This document shows positions 23,166 through 34,674 of a stretch of 64,000 bases of DNA, piece after piece; the stretch's first letter is position 1; the number at the start of each line of letters is the position of its first letter. This stretch comes from Ipomoea triloba (taxonomy: Eukaryota > Streptophyta > Magnoliopsida > Solanales > Convolvulaceae), in NCBI RefSeq assembly GCF_003576645.1, contig NC_044922.1:13461622-13525621 (forward strand), read 5' to 3'. Under the pieces are notes generated by a model. That model saw only the letters and a program-made list of their open reading frames with translations, did not search any database and was not told the DNA's origin. A program made the position numbers and the translations under genes.

Positions 23166-23637
23166 GAATGGAGGTGGGTTTAGAGACAACCATGATTTTT
23201 ATATCGTGAATTCGCACTCAAAATGCTTTTTCTAATAATGTTGCTCTCAAAATACTCTGCGCTAGAGAGATTTATAGTGAAGTTTTAGGATATGAATCTC
23301 CTCAAGGTGAGAAAAATCCAACGGAATTCCCCGTGCATCTTCAAACGCACATATTGTCTGCATGGACACGGACAATGACAATGATTCTATGCGTATGGAC
23401 TGACCGGTAACATTGGTTTAGCCTTTCATCACAAACTTGGTGAATCTCCCTGGGTTCAGTTTGGGTGGAACTTAGAAATGTAATAAGCAATGCGTGTGTT
23501 GGAAGTTGAAATGTTTTCTAAGTTGTTCAGCCTGAGGTATTTGTAATTAGCAAGCATTGTGGGCAAGAATTTTATGTAAAGGCGCATTTCATTAGCTTTT
23601 TTTTTTTTTTTGTGACAAAATGTTACAATTGTGTGGC

Positions 23638-24001
23638 AATTTTTCGCTGGAAAAAAATCGAAATATTTTCCGTCAATTTCTCGTCCGAAAAAAAAATTTC
23701 CCTTTCAAGTTGGATTAAAATTGAAATATCTAAAAAATTAATTTAAGTTAAAACAAATTCATTTCTAAAAGCATATGTAGTCAATTTAATTATTTTTTAG
23801 TTTTGAATTTAGTTTTAACTTTAATTAGTTTACCAAAATAAAAAATAATTAAATTGACTACATATGCTTTTAGAAATGAATTTGTTTTAACTTAAATTAA
23901 TTGTTTAGAAATGTCAATTTTAATCCTACTTGAAAGGAGAATTTTTTTCCGGCGAGAAATTGACGAAAAATATGTCGATTTTTTTTCCGGCGAAAAATTC
24001 C
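23638..24001. mobile_element. Foldback MITE with about 170-bp arms
   Basis: The arm at 23638-23810 pairs with 23832-24001: for example AAAGCATATGTAGTCAATTT pairs with AAATTGACTACATATGCTTT, and TTTTCCGTCAATTTCTCG with CGAGAAATTGACGAAAAA. The loop is about 20 bp. It would make a very long hairpin RNA. No ORF. Confidence 0.85.
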
Positions 24002-24959
24002 CGGAAAATTCGCCGGTTTTTGTTTTCCGGCGCCGGAAGGACCATTTTTGAAACAAAAACAATAGTCGTGGACTGAAATTGCAAAGTTTGAAAGTCGTGG
24101 ACCAATCCTACAAGTGTCATTGTAGTCGTGGGACTAAAAATGCAAAAAAACTCGACAGTATGATTTTGTAGATCATGACTTCTATCACCAAACTAGAATT
24201 TACAGAGCTCGCACTTGACAGAAGGAATTAATTAACTTGGACTCTAGATCAAACTTCGAGATTCATCTCACATCTAAAGAGTTGAGCAAAACCATTGTAG
24301 CTAAGTCATAGTGTAATGACGCCCAGAAGACACACTCTAATTTTCTTATGTCACCACTTGAACCAAGACCTGAAAAATGAATATCTTACTTAAAAGGACC
24401 CATTTTGCATTATAGAAGTCCCTAAAGGACCGTTTCGACCGGTAATCATCAATTCTCATTCCTCAAGCGCAATTTGGTGGGCTTAATCTTAGATTTCAAG
24501 ATTATAAGTTAGTGAATGATTACAATTCAGCTCTTTATAAAATAGTCTCGCAACTAAACCTCTGCAAACAAGAAGTTTCAGAGAGAGATTTAATTGAAAA
24601 ACTTTGTCAGTGTTTCATGCGAGTAACATTGTACTCCAACAACAGTACATGATAAAAAAATTATGAAAATCATTATGAACTAATATTAGCACTTCTTGTG
24701 GCTGAGAAGCACAATCAGTTTGTAAGTGTACAAATGATACACATATTACGTACCCTAATTATAATTGCTAATTATTTGTCAAAAATATTATTTGAATTTG
24801 TTTGGGTATGTTAAAATGTCGTCAAGAATTATTCTCAAAGGCCAAGACAAACAGACTGGTCCAAAGATAGATTTTCAATAGTGTCATGGTCCATTCAAAT
24901 TAATTATGGGTGAATTTGTGGATAACATTATTTGTCTAATTGAATTAAGTCAGATGGCC
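24002..24959. other. Intergenic, nothing firmly recognised
   Basis: 24000-24150 contains GTCGTGGACT-type repeats common in MULE-derived repeats. The rest shows no gene or element boundary. Confidence 0.35.
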
Positions 24960-26302
24960 TGATTGTAGCATATTTTAACAAACAAATAAATACCCGGAGT
25001 ATTGGGTTATCGATCCACAGGGAAGCGGGGAGCATCGAACACTAGTTACTAATATACTCATGTGAAGCTAATCCTAACGAGAATGGTGGTTGAACGATTT
25101 CGAATATGGTAATGAAATAGAATAATGAAAGATAGCTGATGAAAACAAATAGAGAGAGAGATGGGATTTCCGGGTTTAGGTGTTTAGTCTCCTAATGCCA
25201 AGCTAAGGTGAGATATGTAATTCGGGTTCTAACAAATGTGGATGATTGCTTTCACAAAGGGGAAGGAATTACTCCCGTAATTCAAAACCCATAATAAAGA
25301 ACTAATCAAGAATAAGCAACCTAGATAAAATCCCTTAACAAATTTGCCCTCTCCCATGGTGCAAAAGTCAAGTGCAATAGTGAGTGCTCTAGTCTATGCC
25401 CTAACTCCCATCAATACACAACTATAGCAAGATACAAGTAATTTAGGCCTTTAATCACAAGCATCACAATATAAATCACAATTGCATCATAAGTTATAAA
25501 ACCCAAATATAAACATATCATTAAACATGAAGAACAAGGCAAATAGGATTCATGAACACCTATCACCCAAAAACCCCAAGATTACTTTAGCCAATCATGG
25601 CTAGGATTGAATTTAAAGCACAAGTAATGAAGAGTTTACAAAGACTAAGAAAGTAAAGGAAAGGAAAGGAAATTCTCCCGAATATAGCTTTCCGAGTCTT
25701 CCTTCTTCCTCCCTAAGCCCTTATAGCTCCTTGAAAGTGAGTGTCTTCTCCAAAAGTGGTGGATCCCTCCTTGACTCCTTGGAGAGGAAGACACCTTTTA
25801 CTCTCACCCTTTTTGCCTCCTCAAAACACAGCTTCGGTCTAGGGTTTTGGGAAAATGAGCCTTATATAGTGGGAGCCAAAATAGGCAATTCCGCGCAGCA
25901 GCTTCTGGACAGTCACAGGATTCTCGACGCGTCGAGCCTTCGATGATTTTTCAAAAATTCCTACGGCATGGACTCGACGCGTCGAGCCTGGGGCTCGACG
26001 CGTCGAGCCCTGACCTTGGCTCAAAATTCTAGACGCGTCTAATTTGATCCTAGACGCGTCGAGGCCTCAATGTAAGCATTCTTCATCCATTTTGACTCCC
26101 AAACATGTCTTTAAATGTTCCCTTGCTTTGCATTTGATCTAAAATGGTTTCAAAACACTAACAAACACCATAAAACACTCAAATCAAGAATGAAACCATA
26201 TCTAATTGAGAAAGCAAGGAATATGCATTAGAGATGGCAAATTAATACATTTAAGCTCAAAAGTTGATCCAAAATACTTAGAAAAATATGCACAAAGTAT
26301 CA
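24960..26302 (-). repeat. LTR1 (left, 3' LTR) of Tat/Athila-like element A
   Basis: Starts on the plus strand with TGATTGTAGCATATTTT, matching the LTR2 left end at 30021 (TGATTGCAGCATATTTT). Bases 25079-26294 match 31823-33038 with roughly ten differences in about 1.2 kb. On the minus strand it has ACGCGT palindromes followed by TATA, so transcription runs toward lower coordinates. Its U3 end differs from LTR2 and LTR3 after TATGCACAA, so the last few bases appear replaced. Short ORFs inside (25731-25946, 25839-26024) are LTR sequence, not genes. Confidence 0.8.
25861..26063 (-). promoter_or_regulatory. LTR1 promoter: five ACGCGT sites, TTCCGCGC and TATA
   Basis: Perfect CTCGACGCGTCGAG palindromes lie at 25923-25936, 25973-25986 and 25994-26007. 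A related TAGACGCGTCTA is at 26030-26041 and an imperfect copy at about 26050-26063. TTCCGCGC is at 25889-25896 and CTATATAAG (minus) at 25861-25869. The nearest palindrome is about 54 bp upstream of TATA. ACGCGT is the core bound by CAMTA-type CGCG-box factors; binding here is inference. Confidence 0.6.
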
Positions 26303-27270
26303 ACTTTGGGATTTTGATTTTTGAATTTTTTTTCTTTTTTGACTTTTTTTTTAATATAAAGAAGCAAACTTTATTCGAATGCTAGCAAACTACCCAAGTA
26401 GTAAACGAATATTTACAAAAGATCTAGACCCCCACACTTAGACATTTCAAAGAACATGTTGCTTTCTAACTATAAGCTCCATAAAGATCTCTTCTAAGAA
26501 TATCAAAGATAAATGCTAAATTCTCTCTAGGGTGGAAGGGAAAATATTTGGCTAATGGCTAAGGGTTTAATGATGAGGGTTAAACAAGAAAAATCACGAT
26601 GAGGGGTTAAGTGCTTAGCACTTATTAAACAAAGAAAAAGGCTCAAAGGGGACACAAGGGATAAAAACATGATGATATGGGTAGGTTTAAAGGCTAAAGG
26701 TTAACAAAAAATGGCCTAAATCATTTCTAACCATGCAAGCAATTAGACTACATTTTGGAGGAGTATTGAGGCAAGTTCCATAAAGCCAACTAATGAGGCA
26801 ATGCCGGAATTTTGCATAAACTTTCACTAGCGAAGCACAAACTACTAGATTAGAAATTATTTCAATTATTAAGCGGTTAACAAGGACATTGGCAAGAGAA
26901 TAGTTCAATCATATGCTTCACTTTGATTTCATCTATGGCACATTGGAATGCAACAAGTTTAACCAAACAATCCACAAACCGACAAGAGAGAATAATTGCA
27001 ACTAGATGCCATGACAAGTAATTTATCCAACATTAAGCACATGAGTCATCCAAGCAAAAGATACGACATATTTTCAAAAGCGGGGCAACTAACAAGCTCA
27101 TGAGCATATATTTCAACATTAAAGCATAATTTTTTTATAAAAACCCAAAGAGTAAGACAATTAGGAGTAAGAGTTCAAAATTATTTTCAGGAGAAGATCC
27201 AAAAGTAGTCAAAACTAAAAATTGAAACAAAAGCTAATAAAGATATAAAAATATAAAAGGGAAAATCAAT
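26303..27270 (-). other. 3' non-coding part of element A with polypurine-like tracts
   Basis: No coding. CCCCCACACTTA at about 26429-26440 reads TAAGTGTGGGGG on the minus strand, the usual polypurine tract of these elements, but it sits about 125 bp from LTR1, so the junction is rearranged. Confidence 0.5.
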
Positions 27271-27483
27271 TCAACCACACTTCCCCCCACACTTAAAGAG
27301 TTGCATTGTCCCAATGCAACAAAATAAATAGGGGGAAAGGGATTGAAGGGCATCCCTTGACCTGTTAATGATGATCGTCTTCGGGTGGTGGTAGTGGTGG
27401 AAAATACGAGGAGGAGGCTCTTGAGTTTGTTGTGATGACTCTCCTCTTTGTCTTGTGTTTGCGAACCTAACTCTTGGAGGCAT
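27271..27483 (-). pseudogene. Stump of element A's second ORF
   Basis: The ATG at 27483 lies 8 nt after a splice-acceptor-like TTGTAG and encodes MPPRVRFANTRQRGESSQQT, a basic, Gln/Ser-rich start like that of the ORF at 52287-53531 (MGRAKEIAKK...RGSRS type). Only 25-40 codons are credible; the frame then runs into 3'-UTR features, including a TTGCATTG/CAATGCAA hairpin (27301-27319) and a polypurine-like CCCCCCACACTT (27284-27295). Most of the ORF has been deleted. Confidence 0.45.
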
Positions 27484-27490
27484 TTCTTAT

Positions 27491-28263
27491 CTACAATATC
27501 ATAAAGTGAGGACAATATATACTTGCAAGCATTGATTAATGTGAAACATAGAGCAATATGCAAGCAAACAATGCAAGAAATATCAAGAACTTTATTGGAG
27601 CATTTCGTCAAACACCTTGTGTGCAAGAATTTGAACAAAGAAGCTTAGTGCAATTGGTGTCCCCATTCAATCCATTTCATCACAACAAATATCACCACCT
27701 CAAATACAATCAATCATAAGCATTTGCAACAAAAACCTACACTAATCATTAAAATAACTATGGGCATTAAGCATGGAAATTCATGAGCAAATAAAGAGCG
27801 TAAATCTATTGTCTTCATTTAAGATTCAAGTGTAATGTAATATTAACATGTAAGAGCAACACTATGAGTAAAAAGATGCAAAGAAACACTAACCCAATGC
27901 ATTTTAGTCCACAAAATTCGAAAATTAGCAAAAATTCGTGGGTTAGGTTTCATGCTCAAGAACTATGAAATTTTGAACAAAAATAAGAGAAATTGATGGA
28001 AAAATTGGATAAGGATGTTACCATGAAGCTTTAGGATGGAGTTGGAGTGAATGTGAGTGAATTTTGAGACCAAAAGATGAAAAGAATGCAAGGAAAACGA
28101 GTAGGAGTGCTGCTGTTCGAAAATGGAGAGACAAAAATTTTGGGGAAAAATTAGTTTTAAATCTCTCGGTCAACTGTTGACTAGGGGGCTCGACTACAGG
28201 ATTTTCTCGAAAAATATTACGGCAAACTCTCGATGCGTCGAGAGTGGTTCTCGACGCGTCGAG
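27491..28263 (-). promoter_or_regulatory. Internal promoter-like module and predicted leader intron, element A
   Basis: Minus strand, in order: palindromes CTCGACGCGTCGAG (28250-28263) and CTCTCGATGCGTCGAGAG (28227-28244); a TATA-like ATTTAAAA (28154-28161), about 67 bp from the nearest palindrome; a leader; a donor ATG|GTAACA (intron from 28021); and an acceptor TTGTAG ending at 27491. The predicted intron is 531 bp. This copies the LTR promoter layout inside the element, ahead of the second ORF. No transcript evidence is available. Confidence 0.4.
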
Positions 28264-28581
28264 ACAGATCAGAATGCATTTTCTTACTGTTTCCAACTGT
28301 GAACCATCAAGTAGACTCCCTACACCAAAACAACACTCAACCAAGTAAAAATTCCACTCCAAAACCATATAAACACAAAAACTTAAGGCTTAAAGATTTT
28401 CAAAAATTCATATATCATCATGCAATTTCAAAATAAAGCAAGTAACACCCAAGTTCATTATTTAAAATCCATCATGCAAAATAAACTAACAAAAATTAAA
28501 ATGCAAGAAATTAAAAGGGCTTGGGTTGCCTCCCAAGAAGCGCTTGTTTAAGGTCATAAGCTCGACTCAATCTTTCACATG

Positions 28582-29919
28582 CTAGCCATCAAGGGGTTGG
28601 AGGAGGAAAATCCCCATCTTTCCATCAATTTTCTCTTCCAAGTATGCCTTCAAGTGATGCCCATTTATAAACTCTCTTAAGCTCAAACCCTTCATATCAT
28701 CATGTAAGGCACCACATTCTCCCAAATCAAGCATTATGCCTTCATTCTCTTCAATAAACAAAGCCAAAAGAGGCTTTTTGCCAATCATACGATCTAGAAG
28801 GTATACTTGATTTTTCTCTCTTCCTCCTTTTTCAACACTCTCTTGTTCAACTAGTAGTGAGAGTCTCGGGTTATCCTCATGAACCAACAAGAAATGAGAA
28901 TCATTGGATATAAAAATGGGTAAATGAGTGTCAACACTCTCAACAATATCAATACCTCCCGACTCCCAAATTGTTCTAAAATTTTCATCCAAGAGAGTAT
29001 CATCCAATGAAGAGCATTCCTTGTATGTGCCACAAATTTCTTCTATTTCACCTCTCTTGAATACATCTTCAATTGGACTATCTTCAAGTTGCTAATCACC
29101 ACCATTCCCTTGTAACTCTACTCCTTCTTTTCCTTCACCCAATATCTCCATCTCAATGCATTCATCAAATATTTCTTCATCTTCATCTTCATCTCCAAGA
29201 TCCTCACACTCCTTTTGATTTTTATCAACATCACGACCTTCATTTGGCAATGACAATTCTTTAAGAACATCCCCATTGGAAAATGAATCTTGAAATGACT
29301 CTTGAATTGTCAAATCTTCCCATCTAGCAATATTTTGATCCACTTGAGCTTGCATCTTACTTAGTTGAGACATCATGTGCATAAGCCTATTGCTCTTTGT
29401 AGATTCCACCTCAAATGTCGAGTCAAGTGGTTGGCATTCTTGTTGAAACTCTTGGTACGGAGGCACTTGAGGGTCTAGAGTTCGCCCATCATATTGGTAA
29501 TTAGGATCAAAGATGAAGCAATTTTCCGCCTCATGAGGTCCTCTACATAACATACACCACAAGGGTTGTGGACTTGGTGATGTGCTTCCTTGATAAGTTG
29601 CTTGACTCATGTTGGCACAAAATCCTTGAGTAGGTTGTTGAGGAGCATGATTGGTGGGGTTAAGTATATAGCAATTCTCCACAAAGTGATTCCCACCACA
29701 AAAGGAGCACCATTGAGATTGTGATGTGAATGCTTGAGATGAGTCTTCATAAAAATGTTCTTGGCTTGAGTTGGCATAATTTGAGAAATGTACTTGTTGT
29801 TGCATTCCTCCATAGCCTTGGTTCATATTCCAACTCATCTCATGATCATGGGTAGAAGAGTAGAATGGTGGCATGGCTTCTTGAAATTCATATCCATCCA
29901 TAAAAAAAATTGTTAACAA
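28582..29919 (-). pseudogene. Gag-like ORF of element A with two zinc knuckles, one stop
   Basis: Starts 82 bp after the primer-binding site and is open for 275 codons (29092-29919); it continues in the same frame after one TAG (29092-29094) to 28582. Two CX2CX3HX4C knuckles are present: CSFCGGNHFVENC and CMLCRGPHEAENC, the form seen in Athila/Tat gag. A coiled-coil-like segment (LMHMMSQLSKMQAQVDQN) and an acidic region (EDLGDEDEDEE) follow. No protease, RT or integrase follows; after the ORF comes GGGTTGCCTCCCAAGAAGCG (minus, about 28540), a sequence often seen in Tat-lineage elements. The element is therefore non-autonomous. Confidence 0.75.
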
Positions 29920-30000
29920 AGATCAAAACAAATTAAAAAAAAATGATGGAATAGACTCCTAGAAAATATTTTCACTAATGTCAATACTTAAACGCCACAT

Positions 30001-30018
30001 CCCCGGCAACGACGCCAA
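30001..30018 (-). other. Primer-binding site, tRNA-Asp type
   Basis: Minus strand TTGGCGTCGTTGCCGGGG, two bases inside LTR2. It matches the Athila/Tat primer site TGGCGCCGTTGCCGGGG with one change. This fixes the orientation of element A. Confidence 0.8.
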
Positions 30019-30020
30019 TT

Positions 30021-31411
30021 TGATTGCAGCATATTTTTATAACAATTCAAATACCCGGAGCATTCTGGGGTATCGATCCATAGGGAAGCGGGGCGTACCG
30101 AACACTAGTTACTAATGTATTCTTATGAAGCTAATCCTAACGAAAACGGTGTTTGAACGATTGCGAATATCATAATAAACGAGAGTAAAGAAAGCTAGCT
30201 TATGAAAACAATATAGAGAGAGTGAGATTTTCGGGTTCGAGCGTTTACTAACCTAGTGCCAAACTAAGGTATGATATGTAATTTGGGTTCTAACAAATGT
30301 GGATGATTGCTTTCACAAAGGGGAAGGAATTACTCCCACAATTCAAACCCACAATAAAGAACTTTGGAATACTCACTCCCATGAGACAACCACAATAACA
30401 AATTAAGAACAAGCAATCTAGGTAAAATCCCTTAACAAACTTGCCCTCTCCCAAGGTGCAAAAGTCAAGTGCAAATGTGAGTGCTCTAGTCTATGCCCTA
30501 ACTCCCATCAAGACACAACTATAGCAAGATACAAGTAATTTAGGCCTTTAATCACAAGCATCACACTAGAAATCACAATTGCATCATAAGTTATAAAACC
30601 CAAATATAAAACATATCATTAAAACATTAAGAACAAGGCATAATAGGTTCATAAACAACTTTCACCCAAAAATCCCTAAATAGATTAGCCACTCATGGCT
30701 AGTATTGAATTTAAAGCATAAATGTCAAAAGAGTTTACAAAAACTAAGAAAGTAAAGGAAAAGGGGAAGAGATTCTCCCGAATGTAGTCTTCCTAGCCTC
30801 TCCTTGTTCCTCCTAAGCTCTTGTAGCTCCTTGATGGTGAGTATCTTCTCCAAAAGTGGTGGATCCCTCCTTGCCTCCTTGAAGAGGAAAACCCCCTTTA
30901 CTCTCACTCTTTTTGTCTCCAAAAATGCAGCTTAGGTCTAGGGTTTTGGGAAAATGAGCTTTATATAATGGGAGCCAAATAGGGGAAAAATAGGCAATTC
31001 CGCGCAGCAGATTCTGGACAGTCATAGGATTCTCGACGCGTCGAGCCTCGAACTATTTTTCCGGAAATTCATACGGTAAGGACTCGACGCGTCGAGCCTG
31101 TGTTGGCTCAAATCATCACGCCTTGAAGTATTTTGTCACGACGGGCGGGATTCCAGACACGTCCCGCTCTAAAATCAGCATTATTCATTTGTTTTGACTC
31201 CAAATCATGTCCTCAAACATCCCTTTGCTTTGCGTTTGATCTAAAATGGCTTCAAAATAATAACAAATGCCTTAAAAGCACCAAATTCAATAATAATCAT
31301 GTCTACACTAGAAAGCAAGGAAACATGAATTGGAGGCGACAATTTAATACATTTAAGCTCCAAAGATGATCTAAAACAGTTAGATAATTATGCACAAATG
31401 AGGTCATATCA
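30021..31411 (-). repeat. LTR2 (middle, complete) of element A
   Basis: 1391 bp, TG...CA ended on both strands. It abuts the primer site on the left and a polypurine tract (CTCCCCCACACTTG, plus, from 31414) on the right, so it has internal sequence on both sides. It is clearly more diverged from LTR1 and LTR3 than they are from each other. Promoter parts: CTCGACGCGTCGAG at 31032-31045 and 31083-31096, TTCCGCGC at 30998-31005, and TATATAA on the minus strand at about 30960-30969. Confidence 0.85.
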
Positions 31412-31822
31412 AACTCCCCCACACTTGAGTCTTTGCTTGTCCTCAAGCAAACAAATGGCTAAATTAAAGTTAAGCACACAAGTCGCGCATACCTCTCTTG
31501 CAACAACCAAACATACACAAACCAACTTGTCACATGACAACATGCTTTAAGAATCATCTCAGATTAACACACAAGATCCATTCGCAAGCCAATATCCAAG
31601 CACCAAAATTATTTATAGTGAGAAATCTAGTGTGCACACATACTCAGTTAGGTTTATGCAAAACTTGGCATTAGAAATAGATCCCAAAGGCTTGCTTTTC
31701 GTACTCCTCCTAGTATAAATCTAAAGTTGCATGCAAAGATCAAATAAGTCTTTTATTAGCTTGTAACGGGGCTAAGGGTTTAGGCTAACAAAGAAGGGGT
31801 ATGGAAAAATTAACAAAAGAGA
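31412..31822 (-). other. Second polypurine tract and 3' internal remnant
   Basis: Holds the polypurine tract next to LTR2 and a conserved hairpin TTGCTTG-TCCT-CAAGCAA (31433-31450), the usual 3' end of Tat/Athila internal regions. It then ends abruptly at LTR3. A whole internal region upstream of it is missing. Confidence 0.65.
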
Positions 31823-33054
31823 GAGAATGGTGGTTGAACGATTTCGAATATGGTAATGAAATAGAATAATGAAAGCTAGCTGATGAAAACAAATAGAGAG
31901 AGAGATGGGATTTCCGGGTTTAGGTGTTTAGTCTCCTAATGCCAAGCTAAGGTAAGATATGTAATTCGGGTTCTAACAAATGTGGATGATTGCTTTCACA
32001 AAGGGGAAGGAATTATTCCCGTAATTCAAAACCCATAATAAAGAACTAATCAAGAATAAGCAACCTAGATAAAATCCCTTAACAAATTTGCCCTCTCCCA
32101 TGGTGCAAAAGTCAAGTGCAATAGTGAGTGCTCTAGTCTATGCCCTAACTCCCATCAATACACAACTATAGTAAGATACAAGTAATTTAGGCCTTTAATC
32201 ACAAGCATCACAATATAAATCACAATTGCATCATAAGTTATAAAACCCAAATATAAACATATCATTAAACATGAAGAACAAGGCAAATAGGATTCATGAA
32301 CACCTATCACCCAAAAATCCCAAGATTACTTTAGCCAATCATGGCTAGGATTGAATTTAAAGCACAAGTAATGAAGAGTTTACAAAGACTAAGAAAGTAA
32401 AGGAAAGGAAAGGAAATTCTCCCGAATATAGCTTTCCGAGTCTTCCTTCTTCCTCCCTAAGCCCTTATAGCTCCTTGAAAGTGAGTGTCTTCTCCAAAAG
32501 TGGTGGATCCCTCCTTGACTCCTTGGAGAGGAAGACACCTTTTACTCTCACACTTTTTGCCTCCTCAAAACACAGCTTCGGTCTAGGGTTTTGGGAAAAT
32601 GAGCCTTATATAGTGGGAGCCAAAATAGGCAATTCCGCGCAGCAGTTTCTGGACAGTCACAGGATTCTCGACGCGTCGAGCCTTCGATGATTTTTCGAAA
32701 ATTCCTACGGCATGGACTCGACGCGTCGAGCCTGGGGCTCGACGCGTCGAGCCCTGACCTTGGCTCAAAATTCTAGACGCGTCTAATTTGATCCTAGACG
32801 CGTCGAGGCCTCAATGTAAGCATTCTTCATCCATTTTGACTCCCAAACATGTCTTTAAATGTTCTCTTGCTTTGCATTTGATCTAAAATGGTTTCAAAAC
32901 ACTAACAAACACCATAAAACACTCAAATCAAGAATGAAACCATATCTAATTGAGAAAGCAAGGAATATGCATTAGAGATGGCAAATTAATACATTTAAGC
33001 TCAAAAGTTGATCCAAAATACTTAGAAAAATATGCACAATTAAGATCATATCCA
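31823..33054 (-). repeat. LTR3 (right), lacking its U5 end
   Basis: Matches LTR1 at a constant offset of 6744 bp with about 99% identity by eye. The canonical end (plus ATCATATCCA at 33045-33054, minus TGGATATGAT) is present, but the 120 bp that should lie before 31823 are absent. Promoter motifs are at the expected places (palindromes 32667-32680, 32717-32730, 32738-32751; TATA 32605-32613). Confidence 0.8.
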
Positions 33055-34674
33055 GTACGGTTTTGATTCGCCGTGACGTTGAGAGCAATGGGTTGAGAGC
33101 AGAGCCATTCTAATCAGAAGTAGAAATAAGAACTATAGTTCAAAATCCAGATTCAAATTATATTGCTAAAATACTAACTTCTAAAATATGAATTCAAAAC
33201 GAATAAATGATCTGAGTAGCAAGTTAGCATTCAAATTGTATAAAACCTATCGTTTAATCCAATTATGTAAAACACTCAACGTTTTGCATTTTCACAAAAA
33301 ACTTTTCGAGCCTTGATTGTATTAAGCATTTTCAAATCTTGAGTAATAATGATGTAACCATCCGAATCTTTCAAAATTCTTGAATCAGCTTCTATGTCAT
33401 GAGAAGAACATATCTACATCACAACAAGAAATGAAAAAGGCGTGCAATCATGAGGAAGTTAAGAAATAAAAGAATGACTGCCAAATATATATACTCTATA
33501 GGTTTCGTTTCTTACAACATTTCCAAATCTTGATTAATGATGTAGCCGTTCGATCTGGATCCTCCAAAATTCTTCAAACAGCATTTATATCATGATACAA
33601 ACACCATATATTCCGAACCTCAGCGGCGATAGTGTGAGAATTATCTCAAAAGTGGCGCATCGATATTTGGTCATGTCTGCTGATCGAGCCATTGATGAGT
33701 CACCGGGATTGGGGATTCAACCTTTTGGGTGAAGAAATTAAAAACACATACTAACCATGAGACATTTAATCGTGGTATAAACCAAGCTGCATACAATATT
33801 CGCATATTTAATCAGGTTTCAGCTTGTATGCAACTTAGAAATGTAAGCAATGGTTGGCTCTAAACATATTGTCTTCTCTATCTGAAGTACGTATATTGCC
33901 TTTCATTTACATATGGATAATCATTATTTTTTAACACCACACTTTTTCTATTATAAAATGCGAATTCAGAATTTTAAATCGCTTAATAGGTTTTATTGAA
34001 AATTTTATTGACTATGGTAGTTACGTGTACGTACTTACATTCCACCATGAAATTTGCACTACTAGACTTGTCACCTTAATAGATTATTTCGGAATCTTAA
34101 TATGATGTTTTGTATGTATGATATATGCACTGCTTCTATTTCAATGAATAGCTAGTAAATTACTTCATTTATGCTGCCTTTTCTTGTGTTTCAATAAGTG
34201 AGCTTCATAGCATTGAGTTCAAAAACTATTGTGTATTTCATAGATTGTTTGCCTTAATTAACATGCAAAACAGAGGCTGATTACTAACAACTAAATCATT
34301 TTCATGCAAAGCAAAGTACAATAAAATCCACTTAGTGACAATGTCTGCTTTTGAAGGATACTACATTAGATGTAAATAATTTATGTTTTTGTGGAGGCAT
34401 GAGGAAAACGTAACAACTCCACATAAAACGTTAGAGAAATTGAAAGTAATTGGGAAATAATGAAAGTGATGGAAAAAATTGGAAAACTTTTTACCAGTCC
34501 TCAAATGCATTTTTGCTTTTGGATTTTTATCCAAACCCATCTCGACATTTGGGTATTTTAATTTGATGAAATACACATGTTTTGGGTAGAAGCTAGACAT
34601 AAATCGCAGTATAAATCTCAACTGATTTATATTCCTCCAAATACTTGAAAATCAAACTTTTAATTTAAATTTTT
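33055..34674. other. AT-rich intergenic, nothing recognised
   Basis: 33300-33620 contains a loosely repeated segment (GATGTA-CC-TCCGA, AAAATTCTT). No gene, RNA or element end supported. Confidence 0.4.

Noticed and set aside
25731..25946. Small protein gene, also present identically at 32475-32690
   Set aside because: Both are the same position within LTR1 and LTR3; conservation reflects LTR identity, not coding selection.
24955..33060. Target-site duplication around LTR1 left end and LTR3 right end
   Set aside because: Flanking bases (TGGCC and GTACG) do not match, so no duplication is claimed.
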